Of a stretch of 64,000 bases of DNA, positions 25,076 to 37,617 are shown piece after piece. A program made the position numbers and the translations under genes. This DNA comes from Clavelina lepadiformis. Its lineage: Eukaryota > Chordata > Ascidiacea > Aplousobranchia > Clavelinidae. The DNA is taken from positions 12,710,001-12,774,000 of the forward strand of contig NC_135240.1 of the NCBI RefSeq assembly GCF_947623445.1, given 5' to 3'. The notes under the pieces were generated by a model. It did not search any database. It had not been told where the DNA came from and saw only the letters and a list, made by a program, of their open reading frames with translations. Within the stretch, counting starts at the first letter, position 1; each line of letters starts with the position of its first letter.

Positions 25076-25577
25076 GATCCATTCTACAGAACATTTCAGT
25101 TCAAAGTTACAGATTAGGCAAAAAGTATACAACCGAAACTTACAGATAATGAGACACAATTTCCTTGCTGAAAAAACATACAGACAGAGCATAAATATGG
25201 AAGAGTATACTTTCATTTTTAGATTTACAAAACAAACTACCAATTATGATGCCAATGATGGCTCATATTACTGTGTCTTGCTTTATTTGTTACTTAAAAA
25301 ATATGAAACTTGGATTGAAACGTCAAAACTAAAGAAATGTTCACCAGTTTACAAACAGTATACTGAAATCCCGTTCCCGAATTCGATACTGCAATGCCGT
25401 TGTAATGACCATGGGCAAGGCGTTCATGATGAAACTTGCCCCTGATCAGTGCCAAGGGCACTCACAGGGTATACGCACAGAAAGTATGCGACTTTCTTCC
25501 ATTTCTTAAGAACCGCTAAATTGCATTATAAAGTCTGACGTTGATTTGATTCCCTATCCAAAACCTGTTTATAAATA

Positions 25578-25640
25578 CAGTGAGACCTCGTTAATCCGAA
25601 ACCCGAACAACCGGAATTGTTATGTATGCCACCAGGCAGA
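25578..25640. mobile_element. pogo/Tigger-like left end
   Basis: CAGTGAGACCTCGTTAATCC preceded by TA is typical of pogo-group Tc1/mariner termini. The matching right end was not found nearby, so the extent is unknown. Confidence 0.5.
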
Positions 25641-25699
25641 ATTTCGACCACAAATAATTTTTTATTATTTTATTTTCATTTTATTAAAACGAATTCATT

Positions 25700-28600
25700 C
25701 ACCAGAGGAGCATCTTTTGTTATTGAAACGTCTTATGTTTTGACAAATAAAATGTGCTAACACTTAAAAACATTCGGCGGGCGCCTTTTAGTGGTCCTGG
25801 TAAACAGTTCCGAATTCCAGCAGGACCATAAAAAAACCATAGAATACATCCAGTACGAAGCGCACAAACACAAGCACGGTAACCCGGGCTCGAAGCCTCG
25901 GCGAACGACTAGAAATCAACGCCTGACGTTAAGTTGTGCAAAGACTTTCCTCATCCAGAAATAATTCTTATACTGTACTAACAGTACGCACCAATACCAA
26001 CGTTTGCGCCCGCACGGGGGCATGGGGGTTGTGCAGTAAATATGACCTAAATTTCCTAGGAACGTTTTAGCAAATTAGGTTAGGAGAAATGTTTGTAAAT
26101 AGGTCATTAATCTTTTAGAAGGATTATTTGAACCGTCTAACGCACGGTAAGTAGTAAAAATTAGTGTTATTTCTTATCAAATACCGACAGTCAAAACAAT
26201 CTATATATAGGCTAAGCAGTAACGTTTTAACAAACGAAGCAGAGAACGAAGTTTTACTTAAGCAATAACTGTATTACATTTCTGATGAATTCGAATAAAC
26301 GAATCAATTTTATTGTTCCGGCCACGATCGCGCATAGAGCCTATAGTGTGTGTTACTGGCCTAGTAGGCCTAACCGGAGATTGATTGCCAGGTCAGGTAT
26401 TGGCGGAACAATTAACATTCTAATTTCTGGTGTAAAGAAAATACTGCATTCCTGTTATTATCATTGAACTTTGAAAAGCAACTTCAGACTAAAGAAAACT
26501 GAATCCGAGCACCAGAAAATGTGTCACGTCCCAACGACTAATTTATCAGCTGAACTTTCCACTAGACGGCGAGCAATACAACCTAGCCTACAGGACGGGA
26601 AAACGGAAACATTCTTTTTAAATGGTTCGTCTGATCTTTGATCCAAATTTTGTCATGCAAAATTTACAGTTAGTAAATGTAAACACCAGTTAGTCGCAAA
26701 TCGTGATCAAAGACGCAGTCAAATTAAGTACAATAATCTCAGATGATTGGTTGACTTTATTGCGTACTAGTAAGTAAACAGAAAGAAACAACAAAAAAGC
26801 AGCCCACTTCTAACTTCCCATTGGATCAAATTCGGAACCATGCGCTATATTTATTTCAATGAAATCACAAAATCAGACCAATAAGGATACTGAAATAGCT
26901 CAAGGGACTGAATATCGCTCCAATAAGCAAACACATCCGAACTCGAGGCAAACAGGATGCAAGAAAGCCTGCAAATTTTGCATAGAACCCTGGTAAATAA
27001 TAAAATCTAAACAATCCCAAAAACAATTGCAGCCAAATGTATATTCTTAAGTGGAAAGTATTTCTAGCCGAGATTTACCAAAACAGACACAATAGCTGCT
27101 TCTGGCCATTTTTAAGCCTGTAGCATAGCAAACGCATATTGTTGTGTACTGTGTGAATATTGAAACTTCTTTGTGGACCATTTCTCTAGTTTTAAGTGTG
27201 CACAATACGTCGATAAACACCTATTGATGCGTTAGTTAAGCATAAACTTAGCCTAAAATAAATATTTGGAAATTTTCGGTCGCACGTAAATAATGATCAG
27301 GTACGAAATGCATAGGAAACAGCTCCGACCAAAGTCTGCCTGGCATTATGGAGCTTAGCTGATAGCGAATAAACATAACCTACTGTTAATGATACTATGT
27401 ATCCTATTCTTGTTGTAGGCTCCCTATGGCTTATTTATCGCCATTGACTCTGGGATCCGAAGAGTATGGTACTAACCTTGTTATAGTATCATAAAACAAG
27501 TAATGTGCTCACCAACAGGCAATAAACGAAAAAAGCGGAGAAGTCCACGACAATCAAAGAATAAGAAAAAGAGTCCTGTCCTGCTGGGGGCAACCTGGGA
27601 CAAGGCATTAACTATAGTTTTGCTGTAACGACCAAAGGATAACATGGTCATGACAACAATGTCATCGCAGTGCTTGATAAATTAGTGACTTGGACGAAAA
27701 TTTAGTATTTTCTATAAGGTTGAGTTCAACCGTCTGAGTCGCGTTTGGGCTCATGAACACGGAAACTATTTTATTCTAATGCATATCTTTATCCAACGAG
27801 CATGTAAACTTTGACGGCAAGGAATAAGCTATTGAACAAATAAACAAGTCTTAAAATAGAATTTAGTATAACTTACTAGCCTACATGCAAACAAAATGTT
27901 CATTTTAAAACCTTGTACTGCACATGACAATGAAAACTTACACGAATACACAATTTACCTATACTTATTACAAAAACGCAGTTTCAGCACGATCAAAATG
28001 TTTCTACCAAGACAACATTTAGGAAATTGGGTTAAAAATTACATGAGGTTTAAGATAGACTGATATAGGCTACATGCTTTTAGTTTAGATTTTTATGTGA
28101 AATTGAAGTGTTAGCGTATTCAAGGCTTATTTGCTTCAAATTTTCTCTTAAGCCTATGCCGAGCAAATTGCTTAATGCCGAAAACAACGAAAACTTTTTT
28201 CGTGCGGATGTAGTGGTACAGGCTTAATCTGTGGGTTGTGGCTAACTTTCATTACTGCTTAAGCTGATTTACAACCATGCGTGAAACATACGCCTGTAGA
28301 CTTCCGAAATTATTTGTGGAAATCGAAACAATCGAATATTAAGAAACTTCTGCTGGTCGGAGTATTTTCAAACAGACCGGAAGCCTCTCATACGGAAATT
28401 TAAAGATTTTTCATTTGATAACCTTTGCCAAGGCGCCACTTTGTCAACGTCCTGGTAAAATTGTGTGTGGTCTCCCAAAGTGAGGCGTTGTGTCACTTAC
28501 TGTACTATACCGCTTTGTTATTACAAGTATATTGTCTTTCGGCTTCCGTTACTTAATTTCGTTTAACTCAAAGTATAGATCAAAAACATTACGTCAGCAG

Positions 28601-31226
28601 TATGGATTGCAAAGCAAAAGTTTACCTAAAAATTAAAACTTAATTCTAATAACAGTTAGTTGGTTATAGACTCGTATTTTAGCAAGCTTTTTCAGTCTAC
28701 AATGAAAGGGGATGTTTTACATTTAATTTTAGAGTTGAAAATAGTAGATTTGAATCATTTTCTTCAAGCTTGATATAGCTACCTGTCACAACCCACGACA
28801 TTAATCCTACTTAATGAATATTTATTAGTAAACTACGTATATGCTATACCCTACGTCTTCACAGAAAACTGCACACGCAATTATGCCCAGAATGATACTC
28901 ACGAATTGGTTCGTAATAGGATAATACTTAGGAATAGGTTTATGAGGTTCCTAGGCTCGTATAAGCGAAAAGCTAAAAATACTTACACAGAACGTTTGTA
29001 AACCGAGATGCCGCGTGAACGGTATTGAAAGAGCTTAGTTTGTTGGCCTAACCGTTTTACAGCGGTCAAATTGTTCCCAATAAAGAAATAACCATTTAGA
29101 ATTAGATGGAGACGTATAATGCTGAAAATGCTTTTCCTGACGATTAAGTTAACAAATTGCAAACAAAGCAAAGGCAAGCGTCACGAAAACGTAACAGAGC
29201 AACGAGCTAAAGCAAACGCTGGGCGAAAGGATATAAACCAAACCGTAATGCCAGCGCTAGGATAACCAAAATTCAGTAATAGGAAACCTAAACTAAATTT
29301 GTTAAAGAAATTTACTCGATAGTCGATACTAATACGTAAACTAATGCAAACTCTTAAATTCATCCAAACTTTCTAAATTGATAGGCAAATCTTAACTTTT
29401 GCTTTGCTATCTTTCGTGAAGCTGGGTTATTTTGGAGTAAATAGAGTTACGCATTTCCGCGGTCAGTGGGTGTCATTAAGCAAACATCGGAAAACCAAGG
29501 CAATGGTAATATCAGGAAGTTAGTAAGAAGAAAAGGTAAGAAAAATTTAACCAAAATGAAAAGTTCTATCCTATATAAGACTAAAACCGTTAGGGTAATT
29601 AAACCAAATGACAAAGAATCAAACAAAGCTGGCATTGGAAATTAAGACCTATAATTAAATGCATTTATAAAAGACTGTAATTTTCCATCTGATGTGTAAG
29701 CCTGTTTCTTATTTTGATTGAAATCTTATAGCCTACATGTAAAATCCCGCCTTGGAAACTATCTCATAAATTGTAGGTCACCTAGACATGTCGGCACGAC
29801 TGCTACAGACTATAATCAAATTCCCGCAAAATTCTGTCTTAAAAAGAGTAAGGTTAAAATTCATATTACCAACCAAAACGATGTTGTATTACGCCAGCTG
29901 CTTTCTGTATTTCGCACAATCGCAGACCACCGATCCAAGACGTCGTTAGCACCAACAGACAAAACGCAGCACTTGTCTGGGTCGGACGTCATTGTAAGTC
30001 ATCGTCGTAGCAAAAAAATAGTGCCTTTTTCACATTGTATACACTCCCCAAGGCGCACGAAACTGGTTAACCGTTAAGGAAACTACCTTATCTGTCTCCA
30101 ACAAAAAATAACGTGACTTTCGAGATAACTAAGTATGAGAAAAGATAGCTGATAGGTGGGCGATTTACAGAACACACCCTGCATGGTTGATTAAATCGCC
30201 AAACTCTTATGACTGGGGTTCACAAAACGCTAACCAGTGCCACTATACGAGGTTTAAAAGATGACAAACACGATGTATAACTTTTTGCCCATGTGGAGTT
30301 AGCCTACACTTTTAGCGGCATTTTTTAAACCAATTGGCATGCGATGATTGATTGAAAGTTAATAAGTAGACTTCTTTTTGCAAGCTAACAGAATTGAAGA
30401 ACTTAATGCCTTACTTTTTCTGATCAGCACCATTTATACTATAGTTGCCTTTTCGTTCCATTTTATCCAATACCGCCTGTGATGCTAAAATCAACATGGA
30501 CCAGACTTGTTTGCTGCAGCAAGGGAAGATATTTAGCTAATTTTAGCTATATGTAGAGCGTTGTAGTAAGCTTATGCAGTACCTGGACGGCATCATATTT
30601 TCGTTGTGCAATTATGACAATGCTTGAACGCCTGAACCAGTTTAATAAAAAGGGAAAAGGCACCTCCAAAAACGAACAAAACTGAAAGCACTATCAAGCT
30701 TCAAATACGGCATCATGGTAAAACACAATGACAACAACCAAGGTAGTTGTATTATAAATGGCATTTTCTGTTATTGGTTAATTGCCATCACCGCTATATG
30801 CACATCGATCATCCAACTTACAGAAATGCTTTGATTTTGCAACCTCGCTACTTTCAAGCCTTCTATCCATCTTGTGTCAAACAAAATCACAGAAGCTGCA
30901 AGGAAGGGCTTGAGTTTAACCATCTTGCTGATCAGAATTTAACTTTTGCCAAGCCAATATGAAACCTTCTGTCTGCGCTACGTTTGAAGCCTACGGCGTC
31001 ATTTGTAAGGTTTGATACCATATAATTTTCTTAAAGCTGTTTTAAGAGTTTTCAAAGAGACAGCTTAGAAACTCAACTTAAAATCACTTCTAAATCAAGG
31101 GATTTAGTGAAAAAACTTCAAAGCTATACCATAACGCTTGTATACATTTTTCGTAGTCAGTAGAGCCAGCAAATGCATTGCGAGCCTCTCTACTCCACGC
31201 AGAGAAATCCAAATAATACATTGTTC
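25700..31226. other. Long non-coding stretch upstream of SULF
   Basis: No supported gene. The SULF initiator exon and promoter should lie here or in 24172-25700. The longest open frame (29718-30077, +) has no recognisable motif, start context or partner exon. Confidence 0.4.
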
Positions 31227-31233
31227 TTCTAGC

Positions 31234-31573
31234 CAGGCATGTGCAACCTTTTTCACTGGAGGGCCAAATACAAAATTTTGAATGACAACGCGGGCCACAT
31301 GATTTTTTCAGAAAAAATTAGTATCGTAAAACGACTTTCCTATGCAGTTTATGTAGTTAAGAAATAGATTTAATGCAGTCCACGACACACTTGTGCGACA
31401 ATTTATTGAAAAACTGTGAATAATTGTCGATGGAAGATGAGGATTGATGTAAACTGCATGAAATAGTGATGGCTAGTATGAAGTTCTAACATTTTGCTGA
31501 GCACCACGCGGGCCGCACGGAACAACCTGGCGGGCCGCAGTGCGGCCCGCGGGCCACTGGTTGCACATGTCTG
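31234..31573. mobile_element. hAT-type non-autonomous element
   Basis: A 340-bp element with ends CAGGCATGTGCAACC and GGTTGCACATGTCTG. A 7-bp direct repeat TTCTAGC abuts both ends (31227-31233, 31574-31580); the eighth base differs. GCGGGCCGC-type motifs lie inside the ends. The termini resemble those of the autonomous element at 48591-51005. Confidence 0.82.
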
Positions 31574-31580
31574 TTCTAGC

Positions 31581-34470
31581 GCACACTCAAACGACAATAC
31601 CGACCGAAAGTTTCCCACGCCGAAAACTTGAAAATAAATCACTTTGACATCTTTTTCTGGGTAACTTCTTACCTCATTCGTTGAGATAACAAATATTCGA
31701 CTTTTATACGGTCAAGTGATTATAACACGTTTAATCAATTACGGTTAAGGAATATATCTGTAATCTTCATGACTGGTGTTAACCTATCATTCACTGCTAA
31801 CTTTGGTGATCTATCGTTTTAACTCTTGTTTTTCTTCGACTCCTGAAAGTATTTTAAAATACCTAATGACGTTGTTTTATCTCGTAACGGAATGTCTACA
31901 GCACACGAAGAAGTGTTTATCAAGGGCAAGAGAGGAAACTCAGCGCTTTGACCAAAGCGAATTTCAATGTTAACACTACTTCAACGAATCTATACGTGAC
32001 GTCACTACATTTCGATGCTAAAACGAAAGTGGGAACATAACAAATAATTTTACAGATAAGAGATAATCGTTATTTAGAGCGCTAGTAAAGGTGTTTTTTA
32101 TCGTAGTCTAGTGTCTGGCCTTCCATTATTGGCTTATACAGAAAACAACTAGCAATGACGGTCGACAATATGTAATATTTTTCACTTATCAATTCAGCTA
32201 TTGGTTATCTCATGTTTAGTCATAAATATATGCGATGTTATTCATTGAAACCCCCTGTGAGCAATACCGGCTTTTTGAAGAACACGTACAATAGTCCGCA
32301 GAACGTTGAGCTTTTCGGCACATAAGTTCTGTGGATCCAGTCATACTGGGAAGTTATTTAAACGACTAAGGTAGACTTAATCAAAGGTTTAAATTTAATT
32401 AATTATTAAACCAATCTTATTATCTCCTTTATTTCAGCGCTGGTGAAATTCCATTTACAGTGTATGTCAACGGTGATGTTCACACTCCTTTTCGGGGAAT
32501 ATTCAGTTAGGTCAACAGGATATAGGTTGACCAGACAGGAAATTAATATCGATCGTCTACTTATTTGTTTATCATGTACTTTGTGCCTAAGCTTCAAAGA
32601 AGGAGAAAAGAGTAATTTCACAAACGTCAATAAAGTGGAACACTCAAACGAAACCACATTAACCAAATTATTGCGTCATCACGTTACACATACGGATAGA
32701 TCGACTATCACGTTTTTGGTAAAGATGTTTGCACAAGGATGTGATGTACAGCCTGGCACTGAAGCAATTAGCATTCACGAAAAACCAAATTCGCTCCGTG
32801 GCTGATTTGTTTGTCTATACTCTTTTGTCTTTATATTCTATGCCCAGTAACCAATGTGTAATTGCATGCTCTGTCCCAATCAAAATCGACCTCGTGTGCC
32901 ATCGAAAGGATTTAGATATCTGAATAATAAACCAGTTGGAAGCGTTCGGAAAAAGCACAACAATTGGACTCGAATCTTTTGAGGTTTGATCCTAATGGAA
33001 TTGTTATTTTAGACAGTGCGTTTCTACGTCTATCCTTTGTAAATAAAAATGGAAAAACTGAAATAAATTTAAAACAGGTACTCAGGAGAATTGGTTTAAA
33101 ACTTCATTTTTTTTCAAAATATGCTTTGATTCAACAGGCAGAGTAAAAGCAAAGCAAAAGTTATAATTACCGGTAATGACAAAATCTCTATTATTGCAAA
33201 ATTCAAAATTTCACTTTTGCTTTCCTCGCCAGAATATTCCAGCCAGGTACTGGATTTTAAAAATCGTATATGAACTCAAGTTGGCCAACTGTATCACAAT
33301 TTATTCAAACTTTAGCAACATTTTCTAAAATTAACTCAAAGTTGGAAAGTAGCATTAATGCATTAGGTTTTTTAGCAAAATCTTTACTTTAGCCATCTCT
33401 TGTGGTAGGTCTATTATCTCTAATCTTATGGCATAAGTACGGGATCGAAAAATTACGATCCTTCGCATTCATTGATCCTTATAACGACTTTTCGAGTTAA
33501 ATATGTATTTCATTTCCAACCATATCTAAAAATCTTTGACTTGGAGCAACAAACATCAAAATTTTGCTTTGAAAACTCTATGCATGCGGTTTGACATGTT
33601 TTGAGGGTTACTAAATATGTAAGCCTCATCAGTGGTTACGTCCCACTCGCGGACTCTTTTCCATGTTATAGGCCTACACAATTTCAGTTTTGAACACATA
33701 CGAAAAGTTATAACAAAACAAACAATATAATTTGCTAGTTCTGTATACTGAAATCAGAAAAAATTAAAATTTAAGTTTTGCCTATATTTTTGCTGATATT
33801 AACTTATTAGAACTAGCTAAATATTTTAGCCTCATTAAGTCATTATATGCTGAAAGTTTTTTCAAACGAAAAATACGTTCGTTATCCTACTTCATTTGGT
33901 AAGTGCTTCTGGTATACGTGTCGAAATGAATTCACAAATATATCCCAGTTTCCCGTGTTACGCAGTGCGATAAACTACGATAATTTCCTGATTAATTAGC
34001 GACACGGCCAGCCATACGTTATTTCGTTCTTTGTTAAGCTTCCCAAAATGTCTGGGCTCTTTTGACTTACTGAATTCAGAATCGATGCAGAAATCGTCAA
34101 CAGGCAAAAAATGTATGAGTATAGCCAAGATATTTGCTTACGAATTACATTACATACTATAAGACTGATACTTATTTGTTAGGTTTTTATCGGTTTATAT
34201 GTGTATACACACTTGAAAAAGTCAGTATAGCATAGGCATACTATATTGCAAGTTATAACTTTAAATTATTTAGTCTGTATATAGCATAGAGCATCACTTA
34301 TTTGGAAGTACCTACCAGCAAAGCTCTTATAATCCTTCGACTCTTAAGGTTTAGGACCATTTCAGTTTTTGTATGCGCTGCTGTACGTTAATAGATGTCG
34401 CATGTACTGTAATAATCTATACATTCTATAGATTTTCTTTCATGTTGAGTTGGCAGAAATTAAAAGAATT
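31581..34470. other. Intergenic DNA between SULF and the TMED gene
   Basis: Several short open frames (for example 32443-32805 and 32964-33146, +) but none with a motif or linked splice structure I can support. The TMED promoter should be near its right edge. Confidence 0.4.
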
Positions 34471-36497
34471 ATGCATATCTGCTTTTCGTTGTTCCTTGCA
34501 TGTCTGCTGGTAAAAGTTTCAAGACAAGAAAAGCAAAATATTCCAGGTGAGTTAAGCGGTATATGGGAGCAAAACATAGAGGGACATTTTCATTTAATCC
34601 GAGGAAATCTGATTCAGGCCATATATCAATACGAATAATGTCTTAGATGTATTGGGAGATCGAATGAACATGTATGAGAGCACATTAGCTGAAAAACACT
34701 TCGAGCCATTTACGGACCAAATGTTGAGAAGAGAATTTGAGGCAAAAATTGTTGTACCACGGAGGAGAGTGGAGTGCATTTTCGAAGACTGTCCATCGAA
34801 CAAAAGTCAACTGAGCTTTAGCTTCCAGGTAAACTGTGTAATATATAAATCACAAACTTGCGTTTTCCTATTACGAAAAATACTTCTTGTTGTTTGACCT
34901 TGTTCGGTTTGCAAATGCGTGATGACGTATACAAGTCGTACAATTTAAGTTTGTGCACATAAGAACTTGATTGGTTTAACAAAATTCAACTCAGCCTAAG
35001 TGCAGCCTATATGTCAGATGCACAAAAATACAGTATCATAAGAATAGGCTACTGTCTTATCGGGAATCATATCAGATATATCCAATAAGCAAATATGATA
35101 ACATATTACATGCAAAATTATTTTCTGTTCAAACTTGTTGTGCGTTTTGCCGTGTTATTATGACAAGGCTAGATTTGCTTTTAAGCCATGTAAGAGTTTA
35201 CTGTGACTGTAATGAAACTCTATTACTCTAGTGTTACTCAACTGAATCCTTGGCGTCAGATGGAAAAGTGGACGCTTTTCTTATACTCCCAAACCGTACA
35301 GTTTTCCGAGAAAACGTGGGACCACAAAGCGAAAGCTCCATTGAGTTTGCTTGCAATGACAGAGGTATAGAAATTAATTTTATGCTTTTATTCGTGTTGC
35401 TTCCGTGAAACGCTAGAAACCCGGCTATAAAATCGTACATTTTCAACAAAAGGCACGTATGGATTTTGCTTGGACAACAGCCACGAGAAATATGCTGACA
35501 AGATTGTAGCTTTTCAACTCAGTGTGTTCCACAAAGGTTTTGTGCAAGACTTACACAATTTCTTGCAATACTCACAAGATACGGTGTATTCCCTCTACGT
35601 AAGGGTTTATTTTTCTATTAGACATTTTCCAGATTAGTTTGTCCAACTTTTATGCGAATTAAAAAATTTATAATATTACAATATTATGCAAATTTTTCAC
35701 TTAATTGCATTTCTGGCTGCAAAATGACCTAATTATCTCCACAGGACACTTTATTTCAAGTTGCTCAAGATATTAACATTGCCTCACAAAGCGTAAAAAG
35801 AGACAAGGCTAAAATTTCAAGGCATTATAAGATCATTAAATCGAATCAATTCATGGTGTCAGGATTTTCTCTCGCCTCTGTTATATTCATCCTCGCTGTC
35901 AGCTATGTTCAAGTAAGACAGTTTAACAGCAAAGTTTATATGTGGAATTACGTCAAAACTGAGTCCATATTTATGCTATCAAACGTTATGATAAAACATG
36001 TCGATTACTGTAACAGTAGCCTACTTCACATCAAAATGCATTTACTAAATCATTCACTGGTAATATGGGTATAATAAGTTATAGCGGTTCTCAATTCGTT
36101 TTAAAACCCGCAGACTTCTATAAAGACAAATCGATTTTGTAGGCTTTATCACCAACAGTACTTAATATCATTCGTTTATGTTTGCACGAAGCATGTGCGA
36201 AATTCCACCAGCAGGCCACCAAGCTACCGAAACCGTGAAATTTGGAGGGTTAGGCTATAAATCGAAATAATAAAACCGAATCATTAAAATTGCATACAAC
36301 CCTTGAACTCGATTAGTAATGCAAAATTAGGTATAATCTGGCAAGACTGTCTGCTTTCCAAACTTCCAATTGAGAACCGCTCGCCTAATATTTGTGCCTA
36401 GTCTGAGTAACATATATTTTTTTAGGTTTGTTATGTCAAGAGATTGATTAATGGAAATGTGCGGTCGGTTAACGGCAGTTGTGCGGCGCGTGCCTAA
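34471..36497 (+). CDS. p24/TMED family protein, TMED6-like (6 exons)
   Basis: p24 proteins are type I membrane cargo receptors cycling between ER and Golgi in COPII and COPI vesicles. Exons: 34471-34546, 34647-34828, 35232-35364, 35453-35598, 35745-35912, 36426-36497; phases agree throughout, 258 aa. The N-terminus MHICFSLFLACLLVKVSRQ is a signal peptide. The GOLD domain follows: FEAKIVVPRRRVECIFEDC, then GTYGFCLDNSHEKYADKIV with FQLSVFH. After a helical stalk comes one membrane span (MVSGFSLASVIFILAVSYVQ), continued by exon 6 as VCYVKRLINGN, which fits the family's QVxxLKRLF-type junction. Similarity to TMED6 (FxVFxxG after the GOLD domain, KRL tail) is suggestive; the subfamily is not certain. 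If the donor after 35912 is ignored, the frame reads on to 36074 with an unrelated tail. The tail lacks an obvious KKxx signal. Confidence 0.88.
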
Positions 36498-36607
36498 TCC
36501 ATACGGCGTAAGGTGTGACCTGAACTTAGTACAGCATGCTACTGCTAAATTTTTAGTGAAATACGTAATGTCTAAAACTCGGTTCATTGTATGTTAACAT
36601 GCGTTGC

Positions 36608-36613
36608 AATAAA
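36608..36613 (+). promoter_or_regulatory. Likely polyadenylation signal of the TMED gene
   Basis: AATAAA lies 110 bp downstream of the stop in exon 6, which supports exon 6 as the terminal exon. Confidence 0.5.
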
Positions 36614-37612
36614 GATGGTTTCGAATTATTGATTGAAGAATCCCAGAAAAATTGTATGGAAATTTTGCTCAATACAGCTTTTAAAACTAGAAAAGATTAG
36701 TAGCAGAAAAGGCCTACTACTTCATGGTATATTTGTCATAATGTTGTATTTCTTCATCACAATCCGTTGCTACATTGCAAGGGTTAATCTTATATCAGCG
36801 TTTATCTGGTTTTATACACTTAAGCCAATATAAAGAAAACCAAATTTACCAATTTGAAGACCTTTTTCTATAGCAGCCCACCCTTGACGAGTTGCTTGAT
36901 GTAGTTTTATGTTTTAATCAAATGCAGACCTAGTAATTTCTTAATACTCAACCATAACATGGTGTGACAAATATTTAAGATCGACCCATTACACTGGGGA
37001 ACAATTTTGAACAAAAAATTTGTTGACTTTCATTTTGCACTTGATTTAGGCTAATTCCGGTGTGCTGAATTCAAAAATGCCGCCAGTTTTCTTCTATCAC
37101 GTCAAGTTTTTGCTCTACAGCATACATCCAAAATATGCAACTTTTCACGACTTCAGCTGTATTGTTTTTCCATTTGTAATAGGAATGCACAGGCTAATCA
37201 TATTGTAAGTTATATACAAGAAGAATCAACTGAATTATTAAGCAAAAAAGGCACAGGCATCGATTTAGGTCGATGCTTTTCCCCCATTTTTGGTTGGAGG
37301 ATGCAATCATCCAACGAAACTAGATAAGAATGGTAAAATTGAAGTTAGTTGCTTTCCACTTTCAACCATGTATGTACTCGTACTTTCCAGGAAAACAGAC
37401 AAGCAATAAAATAATATCTGTTCCTATCCTTGCAGAGTGACGAGTGGTGGTTCCAGGTTCATAAAATTTCACACTATTGTGCAATTTTGCATCAGTAACT
37501 GTCAAATGCCTTTAAAAAAATGACGACTCGGTTACACCACACGTTTAAAAAGCTTGTCAACTGCGCTCAAAACACGTGTTGCCTCGCTTTGAAGTTGTAG
37601 TTTCATAAAAGC
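36614..37612. other. Intergenic DNA
   Basis: AT-rich with no recognisable gene. It might contain the decayed 5' part of the adjoining transposon-derived ORF, but I cannot align any of it. Confidence 0.35.
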
Positions 37613-37617
37613 GTGGA

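Noticed and set aside
25020..25445. 141-aa plus-strand ORF
   Set aside because: It begins in the GAGTCA-rich repeat, has no family motif and no splice partners; it is probably chance.
29718..30077. 119-aa plus-strand ORF
   Set aside because: No motif, start context or neighbouring exon supports it.
31403..31642. 79-aa minus-strand ORF with Arg/Ala-rich stretch
   Set aside because: The composition comes from GGGCCGC motifs at the right end of the hAT element 31234-31573.
32443..33146. Plus-strand ORFs of 120, 64 and 60 aa
   Set aside because: They do not join in a consistent spliced frame and resemble no family I know.
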